Shown: positions 8,802 to 19,577 of the stretch, piece by piece | How the letters are laid out: each line of letters starts with the position of its first letter | Numbering within the stretch: position 1 is the first letter of the stretch | Source: Pusillimonas sp. | GTDB lineage: Bacteria; Pseudomonadota; Gammaproteobacteria; Burkholderiales; Burkholderiaceae_B | Length of the DNA: 64,000 bases | Assembly: GCF_029263785.1 (NCBI RefSeq) | Contig: NZ_JAJUFE010000006.1 | Coordinates: 1 to 64,000, forward strand | Direction of reading: 5' to 3' | Program-made: the position numbers and the translations under genes | The notes under the pieces: generated by a model | What the model was told of the DNA's origin: nothing | What the model saw: only the letters and a program-made list of their open reading frames with translations | Databases searched by the model: none

Positions 8802-9650
8802 CTAACGAAAGTACAGCCACGCCAGTACCACCAGACCCAGCGCGATCCGATACCAGGCGAACGGCCGATAGGTATGGCGAGACACAAAGTTCAATACGGC
8901 CCGCACCACGACCAGGGCACTGACAAAAGCCGCGACGAAGCCGATGATAATGCCCCACAACTCGTGATCCGCCAGCGCTCCGCCATGTTTGTAGAAGTCG
9001 TAGACTGTTGCGGCCAGCATGGTGGGCATAGCCAGGAAAAACGAAAACTCAGTGGCAGTCTTACGCTGAATTCCAGCCAGCATGCCGCCAATTATGGTGG
9101 CGCCTGATCGCGACGTGCCGGGCACCATGGCCACACACTGTGCAAAACCAACCACCAGCGCCTGCTTCCAGGAAATTTGTTCAAGCGTATGGGCGGTTGC
9201 ACGTTCGGATGCAACTGTGTCAACTGCATTCTTGGCGTAATGTGGCTTGCGCTCTACCCAGAGCATGATCAACCCACCTGCAATCAGTGTGAAAACGAAC
9301 ACTGCAGGGTTATGAAATAGGGTTTTGATGAAGCCGATAGCCAATGCGCCGATTACCGCTGCGGGCAGAAATGCAATGATCAGGTTGCGTGCAAACATTA
9401 ATTCGCTGCGATCTTGCGACAGGATACCGCGCAGAAGCTGCCAGATTCGCTCACGAAAAATCCACATTACGGCCAGTATCGAGCCGAACTGGATCACGAC
9501 TTCGTAAACCTTGTTATCGCCTGACGAGAAGTTTATCCAGTCGCCCAGAATCAAGAGGTGTGCCGTACTGGACACGGGGATGAACTCGGTAAACCCCTCG
9601 ACAACTCCCAAAAACAATGCCTTCAGATAAAACCACGTGCTTTCCGTCAT
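8802..9650 (-). CDS. uppP: Undecaprenyl-diphosphatase
   Basis: Integral membrane enzyme (BacA family) that dephosphorylates undecaprenyl pyrophosphate to recycle the peptidoglycan lipid carrier; known for bacitracin resistance when overexpressed. Both family signatures are present: EGFTEFIPVSSTAHL near the N-terminus and PGTSRSGATIIGG in the middle, with about eight hydrophobic helices. I use the ATG at 9650 (MTESTWFYL, 282 residues); a TTG four codons earlier is possible. The GAGAGG just before the ATG is closer than ideal. It converges with lpxH. Confidence 0.94.
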   Translation of the reverse strand: MTESTWFYLKALFLGVVEGFTEFIPVSSTAHLLILGDWINFSSGDNKVYEVVIQFGSILAVMWIFRERIWQLLRGILSQDRSELMFARNLIIAFLPAAVIGALAIGFIKTLFHNPAVFVFTLIAGGLIMLWVERKPHYAKNAVDTVASERATAHTLEQISWKQALVVGFAQCVAMVPGTSRSGATIIGGMLAGIQRKTATEFSFFLAMPTMLAATVYDFYKHGGALADHELWGIIIGFVAAFVSALVVVRAVLNFVSRHTYRPFAWYRIALGLVVLAWLYFR

Positions 9651-9740
9651 AACCTCTCGCAAAAATACAGCCTGCCGCCTTCACCGCCAGGCCTGTCGCA
9701 ACGCCCACAGCGCCAACACAACTACTTGGCCTTCCTGTTA

Positions 9741-11324
9741 CTACTGACCGCCGGAATCGTCTTCGTCCTCCGCGCGGCCCTTGAGCTCGCGCGAGATGGC
9801 CACCGAGGCAATGCGACGCCCATCTACCCGCTCTACCGTGAAACGGAAAGTCGCGTGCAGCTGCTCGAGTTCGCAAGTATCGCCCGCCGAGGGCAAATGG
9901 CCAAAACGCTCGAGCAGGTAGCCTGCGAGGGTCGAGTAGACCTCGTCATCGTCCACCAGTCCATCCGTATTCAGCACCTGTTCAAGATGGTGAAGGTCGG
10001 CGGCGCCGTCAACCCTCCAGCGATTTTCGTCAACCTGGACGATATCCGGCACTTCGTCTTCGTCCGGAAACTCGCCGGCAATCGCTTCAAACACATCTAT
10101 CGGAGTCACCACGCCGTCAATCGCGCCGAATTCGTCGGCCACCAGTACCAACTGACCTTTGGCGCGCTTGAGCGTCTCCATCACTTTAAGGATGCCAATT
10201 GATTCCGGAACGATGATCGGGTCGCGAAGTCGCGACAGCCGGATCGCACCGTGCGTGATCAGATCGGCAATCAGTTCCTTGGCCCGCCCGATTCCAATCA
10301 CCTCATCAAGATCCCCCCGGCACACCGGGAAGAAACTGTGTGGCGAACCATTGATCTGACGTCGTAGAGTCTCGGCATCGTCATCAAGGTTAAGCCAGGA
10401 AATATCGTTACGCGGGGTCATTATCGAATGGATACTGCGATCTGCGAGTGTCAGAACGCCACTGACCATGTTCCGCTCGGTATCACCAAACACCTGCTGT
10501 TCCGGCGGCTCGTCGTGATAATCCGGCTGCTCGGGGCCGGCCAACGGTCGCTTGCCAAGCATCAGCATGATCCCTTCGGCGGTTCGCTCACGCAGGGGGC
10601 GCCGAGATTCGTGCTTTCGGATATTACGACGCGCAAGCTGGTTCAAGGCCTCGATCAACACCGAGAAACCAATGGCCGCATAGAGATAGCCCTTCGGTAT
10701 GGCAAAGCCGAAGCCCTCGGCCACCAAGGAAAAACCGATCGTAAGCAAAAAACCCAGACACAGGACGACGACCGTCGGATGCGCATTGACGAAGGTGGTC
10801 AGAGGTTTGGAGGCGAACAGCATGATGCCGATGGCGATGACCACGGCGATCATCATTACGGACAAGTGATCCACCATGCCGACAGCGGTAATGACGGCGT
10901 CGAGCGAGAACACAGCGTCCAGAACCACGATCTGGGTAACGATGACGCCGAAACCTGCGTGCAAGCGTTCTCCGGTACCGTGATTTGACCGACCCTCGAT
11001 ACGTTCGTGCAGCTCTACCGTGCCCTTGAACAGCAGGAAGAAGCCGCCAACAATCAGAATGAGGTCCCGCCCTGAAAACTCGAACGGACCCAATGCAACG
11101 AACGGCTCCGTCAGCCTGATCAGCCAGGACATCACCGTCAGCAGGCCCAGTCGCATGAGCAACGCAAGCGACAGACCCAGTATGCGTGCGCGATCCCTTT
11201 GTTTTGGAGGGAGCTTGTCGACCAGTATGGCGATAAAGATGAGGTTGTCGATGCCCAGGACAATCTCGAGTATCACCAGCGCAAGCAGGCCGGCCCACGC
11301 CGAAGGGTCAAGCATCCACTCCAT
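9741..11324 (-). CDS. TerC-family membrane protein with CBS pair and CorC/HlyC domain
   Basis: Similar in layout to E. coli YoaE/YegH. Residues 1-235 carry the TerC domain with about seven membrane helices and the family segment [16 protein letters not shown], plus a second acidic membrane motif [11 protein letters not shown]. Two CBS domains (about 300-420, with [12 protein letters not shown] and [17 protein letters not shown]) and a C-terminal CorC_HlyC domain (about 435-515) follow. TerC proteins are linked to metal-ion export; the substrate here is not known. The ATG at 11324 has AAGGAG seven bases upstream and is preferred to upstream TTG codons. It follows suhB on the same strand, and the 75-base gap shows no yybP-ykoY riboswitch that I can recognise. 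Confidence 0.88.
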   Translation of the reverse strand: MEWMLDPSAWAGLLALVILEIVLGIDNLIFIAILVDKLPPKQRDRARILGLSLALLMRLGLLTVMSWLIRLTEPFVALGPFEFSGRDLILIVGGFFLLFKGTVELHERIEGRSNHGTGERLHAGFGVIVTQIVVLDAVFSLDAVITAVGMVDHLSVMMIAVVIAIGIMLFASKPLTTFVNAHPTVVVLCLGFLLTIGFSLVAEGFGFAIPKGYLYAAIGFSVLIEALNQLARRNIRKHESRRPLRERTAEGIMLMLGKRPLAGPEQPDYHDEPPEQQVFGDTERNMVSGVLTLADRSIHSIMTPRNDISWLNLDDDAETLRRQINGSPHSFFPVCRGDLDEVIGIGRAKELIADLITHGAIRLSRLRDPIIVPESIGILKVMETLKRAKGQLVLVADEFGAIDGVVTPIDVFEAIAGEFPDEDEVPDIVQVDENRWRVDGAADLHHLEQVLNTDGLVDDDEVYSTLAGYLLERFGHLPSAGDTCELEQLHATFRFTVERVDGRRIASVAISRELKGRAEDEDDSGGQ

Positions 11325-11399
11325 CAACAAGCTCCTTTACGTGAGTCGGGCGTCATTGCTTCTTGGGTGCCAGGCGCGCACGGCGCGTCAGGACAGGCA

Positions 11400-12191
11400 T
11401 CAGCCTTGTAGATGGCCGAGCATCTGCGTGAAGATCTTGGGGCTTGCAGCAAGGACGCTACCTGACTGCATCCAGCCCTGCTCACCCTCAAAGTCAGCGA
11501 TCAGGCCGCCGGCTTCAAGCACCAGCAAGCTTCCTGCCGCCATGTCCCAGCGCTTGAGATTTGCGCCGCAGAACCCGTCGATACGGCCACTTGCCACGTA
11601 GGCAAGATCGAGTACGGTTGCGCCCATGCGACGAGCGCTGGCGCAGCCTGTCAATAGCGTGGAAAAACGTTCTGCCACGGTCAGGTCGCTGGCGGATCGT
11701 GGTACATGCGCACCAATGAGTGCGTCGCGATAGCGCGTCTGACCGGATACACGGATACGTCGGTCGTTGAGGAACGCTCCGCCCCCCCGGCTGGCAGTGA
11801 ACAGCTCATTGCGATTGGGGTCGAAAATTACTGCCTGTACCACCTGACCCCGATGCGCCAATGCGATCGACACTGCATAAACGGGGAACCCATGAATGAA
11901 GTTGGTCGTTCCGTCGAGCGGATCGATTATCCACTCGTACTCGGGGATGGCGCCGGCAGCATCTTGAGCGCCGGGATGAGCACCCGTTTCTTCTCCCAGG
12001 AACGCGTGATCAGGATAAGCTGTACGCAGAACGTCGATGATGGCGTCTTCGACGGCCCGATCAACTTCCGTGACATAATCCTTGGGCCCTTTGCGCGCCA
12101 CCTGCAAACGTTCAAGATCTAGGCTGGCACGATTTATGATCGCGCCGGCGCGGCGTGCCGCCTTGACGGCGGTGTTTAGCATCGGGTGCAT
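11400..12191 (-). CDS. suhB: Inositol monophosphatase family protein
   Basis: Mg-dependent phosphatase of the SuhB/IMPase family; in E. coli SuhB also works with the Nus factors in rRNA antitermination. Starting at the ATG at 12191, MHPMLNTAVKAARRAG aligns with the E. coli start, giving 263 residues. Metal ligands are visible in GEETG, the core WIIDPLDGTTNFIHGFP, and the C-terminal LKRWDMAAGSLLVLEAGG. The ORF could extend 14 codons upstream, but those residues are not family-like. It is divergent from trmJ, with the shared promoter between 12192 and 12249. Confidence 0.94.
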   Translation of the reverse strand: MHPMLNTAVKAARRAGAIINRASLDLERLQVARKGPKDYVTEVDRAVEDAIIDVLRTAYPDHAFLGEETGAHPGAQDAAGAIPEYEWIIDPLDGTTNFIHGFPVYAVSIALAHRGQVVQAVIFDPNRNELFTASRGGGAFLNDRRIRVSGQTRYRDALIGAHVPRSASDLTVAERFSTLLTGCASARRMGATVLDLAYVASGRIDGFCGANLKRWDMAAGSLLVLEAGGLIADFEGEQGWMQSGSVLAASPKIFTQMLGHLQG

Positions 12192-12249
12192 ATGTATCCG
12201 TAGTACCTTTAAACCGCCTATTTTAAATGACACAGGCAGATTGTTCTAA

Positions 12250-13059
12250 ATGAGCGCTTTTTCCATCCAGGACGCAGCACAGACCTTTGCACGCGTCGAC
12301 TTCGTCATGGTACAGCCGAGCCACCCCGGAAACGTCGGTGCAGCCGCGCGAGCTATCAAGACCATGGGCTTCGAGAGGCTTCATCTGGTCGCTCCGCGCT
12401 TTACAGACGTCACACGGCACTCAGAGGCCATCGCTTTGGCCAGCGGTGCGGTCGATGTCCTGGAGAACGCGCAAATCCACGGCACGCTGTCTGATGCCCT
12501 GGGCACGTCGACGCTGGCGTTTGCCCTTACCGCCCGACCGCGAGACCTGGGCCCCAGTGTATGCGACATCCGTCAGGCAGCGGATGCCAGCCTGGAGCAT
12601 TTGCAGTCTCACATTCATGCCCGGATAGCGATTGTGGTGGGTACCGAACGTTCTGGCCTGACAAACCAGGACATCGCCCTGTGCCAGCGAATTTGCCACA
12701 TTCCGGCCAACCCGCACTACAGCTCATTGAATGTGGCGCAAGCCCTGCAACTGGCCGCCTGGGAAATGCGTTATGCGCTGGCAAGCAGTCAGGGCCTGAC
12801 GCTACTGCCAAGTACGGATAAAAGCGCCGTCGCTGCCGGCTCCGAACCTGCTTCAAACGAAAAAATACAGGCACTTCTGACTCATTGGGAAGAAGCCATG
12901 ATCGCGGTTGAGTTCTTGAATCCGGCCCATCCCAAAAAACTGATGCCTCGTACTCGCCACTTATTCATGCGTAGCGGCCTTACCAATGATGAAGTCGACA
13001 TGTTGCGTGGCGTCTGCACCGCCATGATCCGCAACTCACGGCAGAAAGGAACAAAATAA
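12250..13059 (+). CDS. trmJ: tRNA (cytidine/uridine-2'-O-)-methyltransferase
   Basis: SPOUT-class methyltransferase that 2'-O-methylates position 32 of tRNAs using S-adenosylmethionine. The 269-residue protein shows the family N-terminus MVQPSHPGNVGAAARAIKTMGF and the knotted cofactor site IVVGTERSGL, then CHIPANPHYSSLNVAQALQL, the signature of the TrmJ group. A C-terminal extension of about 90 residues is typical of TrmJ. It is divergent from suhB, a pairing also seen in other proteobacteria. Confidence 0.94.
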   Translation: MSAFSIQDAAQTFARVDFVMVQPSHPGNVGAAARAIKTMGFERLHLVAPRFTDVTRHSEAIALASGAVDVLENAQIHGTLSDALGTSTLAFALTARPRDLGPSVCDIRQAADASLEHLQSHIHARIAIVVGTERSGLTNQDIALCQRICHIPANPHYSSLNVAQALQLAAWEMRYALASSQGLTLLPSTDKSAVAAGSEPASNEKIQALLTHWEEAMIAVEFLNPAHPKKLMPRTRHLFMRSGLTNDEVDMLRGVCTAMIRNSRQKGTK

Positions 13060-13069
13060 TTCGCGGTCA

Positions 13070-13096
13070 GGCGCCGGATGGTTCGAACCGGACGCC
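13070..13096. terminator. Hairpin between convergent trmJ and mscS genes
   Basis: An imperfect inverted repeat (GGCGCCGG against CCGGACGCC) surrounds a perfect GGTTCGAACC palindrome in the 46-base gap between the two convergent genes. The position fits a shared transcript end, but there is no T-run, so intrinsic termination is uncertain. Confidence 0.4.
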
Positions 13097-13105
13097 CCGC
13101 CCGAG

Positions 13106-13897
13106 CTAGGCTGGCATCTTGAAGCCGGCTTCCTGCAACCGGCTGGGTACTTCACGCCTGAGATCGTTGAGCAAGGCGCCGTAATCGGCCGCCAAGGCCC
13201 AGGCCTGCACGACGATCATCACCGTATTCAAGCGGCTTTCTCCCGCGAACACCGCCGGTTCTGGCGTGCTGAGGGCGAGCGGATGGTTGTTGACCAGCGT
13301 ACGAACCGTTTCAAGCGCACGGGCGATGTCCTGCCCATACGAGATTCCAGTCTGGACTTCTACGCGTCGTCTGCCGTTTCTGCTGAAATTAATGATGGGG
13401 TTACCCCACACCAGGCTGTTTGGAAGTGTAATTTGGGTGCCATCCGCCTGCCGGAACCGGCTCAAGAAAAGCCCGACCTCTTCAACGGTTCCGTCGGCTT
13501 TGCCCACCACCGACACGGATTCGCCTGCCCTAAGCGGCCGCAATGCCAGCAGCATGATGCCGGCGGCAATGTTCTGCAAAGTTCCCTGTAGAGCCAGACC
13601 CACAGCCAGACCTGCCGCGCCCAGGACGGCAATGATACTGGCCGTTTGCACACCAAGCTTGGCAAGCACTGCAATTAAGACGAGAATCCGAATTCCCCAG
13701 ACCGTCACGGCATAAGCCATTGGCACTATGGTGGGATCGACGCGGGTCGAGCTTGCTGCCAGCTTTCGCACTGCCCGGCCTGCGAACAGCGAGGCCATCC
13801 AGCCAATGACCAAAATGAGGCCGGCGACGGTCAGACGGATGACGATTGTCTCAATATAGGGGAGCCAGACGGCCCAGGCATTGAGGGTTTCTTCCAT
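13106..13897 (-). CDS. Small-conductance mechanosensitive channel, MscS family
   Basis: Membrane channel that releases solutes on hypo-osmotic shock. Three membrane helices lie in residues 12-125. The pore helix TM3 is the glycine/alanine-rich AVLGAAGLAVGLALQGTLQNIAAG, followed by the conserved LLALRPLRAGESV and the beta domain with ITLPNSLVWGNPIINFSRNGRRR, as in E. coli MscS. With the ATG at 13897 the length is 263; a TTG start four codons upstream is possible. Neither start has a strong Shine-Dalgarno. Confidence 0.9.
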   Translation of the reverse strand: MEETLNAWAVWLPYIETIVIRLTVAGLILVIGWMASLFAGRAVRKLAASSTRVDPTIVPMAYAVTVWGIRILVLIAVLAKLGVQTASIIAVLGAAGLAVGLALQGTLQNIAAGIMLLALRPLRAGESVSVVGKADGTVEEVGLFLSRFRQADGTQITLPNSLVWGNPIINFSRNGRRRVEVQTGISYGQDIARALETVRTLVNNHPLALSTPEPAVFAGESRLNTVMIVVQAWALAADYGALLNDLRREVPSRLQEAGFKMPA

Positions 13898-14036
13898 GTT
13901 TATGCCCAAGAACGTAAAGTGGGATAAAAAGCTCGTAAACTACGTCTCAATACAACAGCAAACAAACCGTAAACATAATTACAATAGCGTCAGGATGAGC
14001 CGGGCAAGGACTCGGTATTGAGGAGAGTCCGGTTAA

Positions 14037-16949
14037 ATGGCCACGGGCAAAAACAGTTTCAAAAGCATCTACGTACGCATGTTCCTGGCAATATGCGTGG
14101 CGATCATACCTTCCATCGCCGGACTCTGCTTTTACATCTATCAACAGCGCGATTATCTCACCGATTACAGCATCCAAAACGCCGAACGATTCGTACAACT
14201 GGCCGCCCGCGACGAGAGCTGGCTTTTCAATCACACGCACAGCCTTTTTGCAGCCATTTCAAAGATGCCCCTCGTGGTTGGCCAGAACTGGCCGCTATGC
14301 CACGAATACATGCGCGAGCTGCTCAAGGAGCAAACAAACTTTCACAACATCGGTCTGATGTCGGTGTCCGGATCGGCGCTATGTTCTGGCTTGAGCACCG
14401 AAACGGTTAATGATCTGAACGTCTCCGATCGATCCTATTTTCGAAGGGCGCTTGAAGTGCCCGGCATCGTCATCAGTGAATACTATGTGGGTCGAATTTC
14501 GGGCAAACCGGCAATCATAGTGGCTCAGGCGTTGCGAGATTCCAACAGCGTACCGTGGGCAGTGTTGTACGCCTCACTCGATCTTTCATCGATGGTTCGC
14601 TCGCAGCAAAACCACCAGTTCTTCGACGGTTCGGTCATCACGGTCCTGGATCGCCACGGCGTCGTACTCAACAGCTGGCCGCAGCGCGATGACATGCCTA
14701 TCGGACAACCCTTGAAAGACACTGAAGTATTGAAAATGCTGGCTCAGGAACCCAGGGGTACCGGCATTCTCGAACGTAGCGATGGCAGCAAGTGGCTGGT
14801 AAGCCATGCCCGCACCGGCACCACGCAAGATCCCGAGGCACTGACTGTCGTTTATCAGCACCCCACCGAAGCGGCCCTTGCGGGTATCTATCGAACACTC
14901 TGGATCAGCGGCGCGCTGGCGTTATTGCTGGCTTCATTGACTCTGATACTCAGCTGGATGGGGATCCAGGCCATCGTAGGACGAAACGTGCGTTACCTCA
15001 CCGCAGCGGCAAAGCGGCTTGGCCAGGGCAAGTACGGCACTCGGGTGGCTCAGATGATGTCCGGGCAGGAATTCAAGGAAATTGCCACGCAACTGGACAC
15101 CATGGCAGAGGCGTTGGGAAGGCAAGAGGTTCAGTGGAAAAAATCGCTGCAGCGCCAGAAAGGGCACAACAAGGTCTTGCAGATGATCGCGCAAAACCAT
15201 CCCCTAGAGGCTACGCTTCGGGCATTGGCACAGATAAACGAAGGCCAGATAGATGGCGGCGTGGTCTCGATCCTTACACTGGCCCCCGACGGCAAGCAAA
15301 TTCAACTTTGTATCGCGCCTTCCCTGCCCGACAGCTACGTGCAGCAGATGCTGCAGCTTCGCAACGATGGCCAGACCGGCACCTGGGCGTTGGCCATGGC
15401 AAAGTCGCGCCTGTCGGTCACACCCGATGTATCACACGACCCCTCATGGGAATCCCTGCACGATCTGGCAGAGACCTACGACCTGCGAGCCTGCTGGGCT
15501 CATCCCATCTTGCGTGCGGGTGGCAAGGTCATTGGCGCGTTCATCGTCCATTTTCGCCAACCCGGCTCGCCAGGCATCGAAAATCTTCGTGCCAGCAAGA
15601 TGGCCGTCGAAATTGCCTCGATGGCCATTGAGCATAGCAACCACCATGAGGCGCTCCGTTTCCAGTCGCGCCACGACGTACTGACGGGGCTATTTAAACG
15701 CGAAGTATTTGTATCGCGCCTGAAGGCTGCCATCGAAGATGCCGCTACCACTTACCATCTAAGGTTATATGTCTTCAACCTGACGCTTCATGGCTTCAAA
15801 GAGATCAACAGCACTTTTGGGCATGGCGTCGGAGACAATCTGCTGCGCATCGTAGCCGATCGTCTGCGTACCCTGGTAGGTTCCCGTGGGGATGTCAGCC
15901 GATCCAGCGGTGACGAATTCGCACTTTTGTTCCGAAGCGACACGCTGGGCACGCCTGTGCGCGACATGGCCCAGGCAATTCTCAATGAAGTTCGGCATCC
16001 GCTCGATCTGGATGGCACTGAAATGCAGATCAGCGCCAGTATCGGAATTGCCGAATATCCTGTAGCCGGCACCGAGGCGGGCGTGCTGATGCGCCACGCG
16101 GACAGTGCCATGCACCGTGCCGAGCGCGAAGGAACCGGCTTCGCCTTCTTCGATGCGTCTCGTAACGAACGGTCGCCCAACCGCTTGCTCTTGCTTTCCG
16201 ATCTGCGTCATGCGTTGGACGCAGGCGAGCTGCGACTTCATTTTCAGCCCCAAATCAGCCTGCGGCGCCGGCGCACTGTAGGATTCGAAGCATTAATACG
16301 CTGGCAGCATCCAGAGAAGGGCTTACTGGGCCCCGGACAGTTCATGCCCGTCGCCGAGTTCAGCGACCTTATACACCCCCTGACACTGTGGGTGCTGGAT
16401 AATTCGCTGGCACAGTGCCGGCGCTGGCACAATCAGCAACACCACGCCACCATCAGCGTAAACATTTCCGCACGCAACCTGTTGAGCCAGGACTTCCCCG
16501 GTCAGATCCAGAAGATGCTTACCAAGCACAATATGCCGGCGCACTATCTTGAAGTCGAAATTACTGAAAGCGCCATCATGATGGACGCTGCACGTTCACT
16601 AAGCGTATTGCAACGCATCCGTGCCATTGGCGTGCGAATCGCCATTGATGACTTCGGCACGGGCCACTCGTCGCTGTCATACCTGCACAAGCTGCCGGTC
16701 GACAATATAAAGATCGACCAGTCTTTTATTCGCGAGATGGAAAACGACAAGGAAAGCCAGACCATTGTCGATTCCATTATCGGCCTGGCGCACAACCTCA
16801 AGGTCAGCGTTACTGCAGAAGGCGTCGAAGACCAGCGCAGCCTCATGAGACTCTTGCAACTTGGGTGCGATTACGCTCAGGGCTATCTCATTGCCAAGCC
16901 TATTCCTGCCGAAGAAACCGATGCCTGGCTGGAACAGAACCGCTGCTGA
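14037..16949 (+). CDS. Membrane sensor with Cache, HAMP, GAF, GGDEF and EAL domains
   Basis: A 970-residue cyclic-di-GMP signalling protein. After a membrane helix (about 15-36) comes a periplasmic Cache/PDC-like sensor (to about 285, with the typical SYFRRALEVPGIVISEYYVGRISGKPAI pattern split over 14430-14520), a second helix (about 288-310), HAMP, a GAF-like domain (385-530), GGDEF (545-700) and EAL (715-965). The GGDEF signature is S-G-D-E-F (residues 624-628), with serine at the first glycine. The EAL part looks complete: EAL at 751-753, NISARN, EITES, DDFGTGHSS, KIDQSF and AEGVED. Phosphodiesterase activity is therefore likely; cyclase activity is uncertain. AGGAG precedes the ATG. Confidence 0.92.
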   Translation: MATGKNSFKSIYVRMFLAICVAIIPSIAGLCFYIYQQRDYLTDYSIQNAERFVQLAARDESWLFNHTHSLFAAISKMPLVVGQNWPLCHEYMRELLKEQTNFHNIGLMSVSGSALCSGLSTETVNDLNVSDRSYFRRALEVPGIVISEYYVGRISGKPAIIVAQALRDSNSVPWAVLYASLDLSSMVRSQQNHQFFDGSVITVLDRHGVVLNSWPQRDDMPIGQPLKDTEVLKMLAQEPRGTGILERSDGSKWLVSHARTGTTQDPEALTVVYQHPTEAALAGIYRTLWISGALALLLASLTLILSWMGIQAIVGRNVRYLTAAAKRLGQGKYGTRVAQMMSGQEFKEIATQLDTMAEALGRQEVQWKKSLQRQKGHNKVLQMIAQNHPLEATLRALAQINEGQIDGGVVSILTLAPDGKQIQLCIAPSLPDSYVQQMLQLRNDGQTGTWALAMAKSRLSVTPDVSHDPSWESLHDLAETYDLRACWAHPILRAGGKVIGAFIVHFRQPGSPGIENLRASKMAVEIASMAIEHSNHHEALRFQSRHDVLTGLFKREVFVSRLKAAIEDAATTYHLRLYVFNLTLHGFKEINSTFGHGVGDNLLRIVADRLRTLVGSRGDVSRSSGDEFALLFRSDTLGTPVRDMAQAILNEVRHPLDLDGTEMQISASIGIAEYPVAGTEAGVLMRHADSAMHRAEREGTGFAFFDASRNERSPNRLLLLSDLRHALDAGELRLHFQPQISLRRRRTVGFEALIRWQHPEKGLLGPGQFMPVAEFSDLIHPLTLWVLDNSLAQCRRWHNQQHHATISVNISARNLLSQDFPGQIQKMLTKHNMPAHYLEVEITESAIMMDAARSLSVLQRIRAIGVRIAIDDFGTGHSSLSYLHKLPVDNIKIDQSFIREMENDKESQTIVDSIIGLAHNLKVSVTAEGVEDQRSLMRLLQLGCDYAQGYLIAKPIPAEETDAWLEQNRC

Positions 16950-17025
16950 TCACAGCGGGCAGTGATGCTGCCACCGCTACCCTGCAAGGCAACACACTCA
17001 CTACACTGCCTGAACAGGAAAGCAC

Positions 17026-17064
17026 TCAAAAAAGCCGCCCGGCCTTTACAGGCGTGGGCGGCTT
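17026..17064 (-). terminator. Rho-independent terminator of the livHMGF operon
   Basis: On the minus strand AAGCCGCCC and GGGCGGCTT form a nine-base stem followed by a T-run (the A-run at 17028-17033 on the plus strand), starting about 27 bases after the livF stop. It also lies downstream of the convergent GGDEF/EAL gene. Confidence 0.8.
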
Positions 17065-17090
17065 GATACGACCTGGAAAGTTGAGCAGGG

Positions 17091-17796
<706 letters not shown>

Positions 17797-17804
<8 letters not shown>

Positions 17805-18549
17805 GCGTTGCCTCGCCCAAGTAGACTTCCTTCACACGCTGGTCGGCCGCAATTTCGGCCGGGGTTCCTTCGGTAAGTACCTTGCCCCCTACCAGTACCG
17901 TGATGCGCTCGGCAAAACGAAACACCAGACCCATATCGTGTTCAATAAACACCACCGTGACATCGCGCGGCAAGTCAGAAATTACCTCGAACAGCTCGGC
18001 ACTGTCTGTGGACGGAATGCCCGCCGCCGGTTCGTCAAGCAACAGGACCTTGGGCTTGGTGGCAAGGGCCAGGGCAATCTCGACAAGACGTTGCTTGCCA
18101 TAAGGAAGATTGCGCGTGACAGTGTTGATGTCCTGATCAAGACGCAGCGTTCTGAGCAGCACCAGGGCTTCCTCGATCGCGTCCTTCTGTTCGGCGACCG
18201 TACGGAACCAGTTACGGTATAGCCCTTCGCGCTCGCTGATGGCGAGTACGACAGACTCAAGGACCGTCAGCCCCAGGAACAGGGTATTGATCTGGAATGT
18301 GCGGGTCATGCCCATCTTTACACGCTCGTGCTGCAAGCGTGATGTGATGTCCTGATCACCAAAGAACACCTTGCCCGAGGTGGGCGCCAGCGCACCCGTC
18401 AACAGGTTGATGAAGGTTGTCTTGCCCGCGCCATTGGGACCAATGATGGCATGACGGCTACCCGGCTCGAATGTCAGCGAAATATCGCTGTTGGCCTTGA
18501 AGGCACCCCACTGCTTGGAGAGGTTTTCAGTACGTAGCGTGGTATTCAT
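17797..18549 (-). CDS. ABC transporter ATP-binding protein, LivG type
   Basis: Second ATPase of the importer, 250 residues. Walker A is GPNGAGKTTFINL, the signature is the LivG-style LPYGKQRLVEIA, Walker B is KVLLLDEPAAGI, and FIEHDMGLVF supplies the switch region. Its start overlaps the livM stop by four bases (ATGA), so translation is coupled. Confidence 0.9.
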
Positions 18550-19577
18550 GCTTGGCCTCCTGAATGAGCTGCACGGGCGCGGCGACGCTCACGCCAGGCG
18601 TCCACTGCACCCAGAATGCCGCCGCTACCCACCATGACGACGATGACCAGGAAGAGCCCGATCCAGAACTGCCAGTACACGGGGTTGATGTTTGCAATTT
18701 GATCCTGTGCGAACATGAAGACGAGGGCGCCGATCAACGCACCGTACAGGCGACCCGTACCCCCCAGCACCAGGATGATCAGCAAGTCGGCGGAACGCAG
18801 GAAGCCCAAGGAATCCAGACCCACAAACTGGGTGGTCTGCGCCAGCAAGGCACCGGCGATACCAGCGATACCGGCACCAAGCGTGTACACCGCAATCAGG
18901 CGGCGATTGATGTCGGCACCGATAGCGGGCATGCGCTTGCCGCCTTCACGGATACCGATCAGGCTCAGGCCGAACGTAGAACGCGCAATGCGCCGAACCA
19001 GAACAAAGACCAGGAAAAGCACGGCGAAGCTATAGAAGAAGCCCGTCTTGCCTTGCAGGTCGAATTCAAAAATGCCAAGAAGCTTCCACATCTGGATGCC
19101 CCACAGACCATCCACGCCACCAGTGATGAAGGCGGCCTTGTTGGCGATTTCATAAAGCATCAGGCAAATGCCGAGCGTGACCATGAGTCGGGTGAGATCA
19201 TGTCCACGGACCACCAGGAAACTGGTAAGGAACCCGAACAAGGCCGCGACAATGGCACCCAGAAGCATGCCGCTGATAGGCTCGCCCCATCCATGCACCG
19301 AGAGCAGGCCGGCAGTATAGGCGCCAAGACCGAAGAAGGCGGCATGGCCGAGCGACACTATGCCCGCATAACCCAGGATGAGGTCAAGCGACAAGGCAAA
19401 CAAGCCCAGGATCATCATCTGGCTGGCCAGCACCAGGTATCCCTTGAAAAGGAAGAAGGCGATGAAGGGCAGCAGCCAGAAAATGATTTCGTATTTGCTC
19501 CACTTCGCGTTTGGCACGCGAGGCGCAGGCAACTTGTCCGAAATGGACAAGGAAGAGAGAAGATTCGATTTCGTCAT
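18546..19577 (-). CDS. ABC transporter permease, LivM type
   Basis: Inner-membrane permease of 343 residues with about eight to ten helices. The family segments ILGYAGIVSLGHAAFFGLGAY and the EAA-like region IGIREGGKRMPAIGADINRR are clear. It overlaps both neighbours by four bases. The N-terminal 25 residues before the first helix are polar and basic, consistent with a cytoplasmic start. Confidence 0.9.
   Translation of the reverse strand: MTKSNLLSSLSISDKLPAPRVPNAKWSKYEIIFWLLPFIAFFLFKGYLVLASQMMILGLFALSLDLILGYAGIVSLGHAAFFGLGAYTAGLLSVHGWGEPISGMLLGAIVAALFGFLTSFLVVRGHDLTRLMVTLGICLMLYEIANKAAFITGGVDGLWGIQMWKLLGIFEFDLQGKTGFFYSFAVLFLVFVLVRRIARSTFGLSLIGIREGGKRMPAIGADINRRLIAVYTLGAGIAGIAGALLAQTTQFVGLDSLGFLRSADLLIILVLGGTGRLYGALIGALVFMFAQDQIANINPVYWQFWIGLFLVIVVMVGSGGILGAVDAWRERRRARAAHSGGQA

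Noticed and set aside
11325-11399. Possible manganese (yybP-ykoY) riboswitch before the TerC/CBS gene
   Set aside because: The gap is short, and I cannot form the expected paired loops; the gene is more likely cotranscribed with suhB.
13076-13091. GGTTCGAACC resembling a tRNA T arm
   Set aside because: No acceptor, anticodon or D stem can be paired around it; it is a palindrome within a hairpin between convergent genes.
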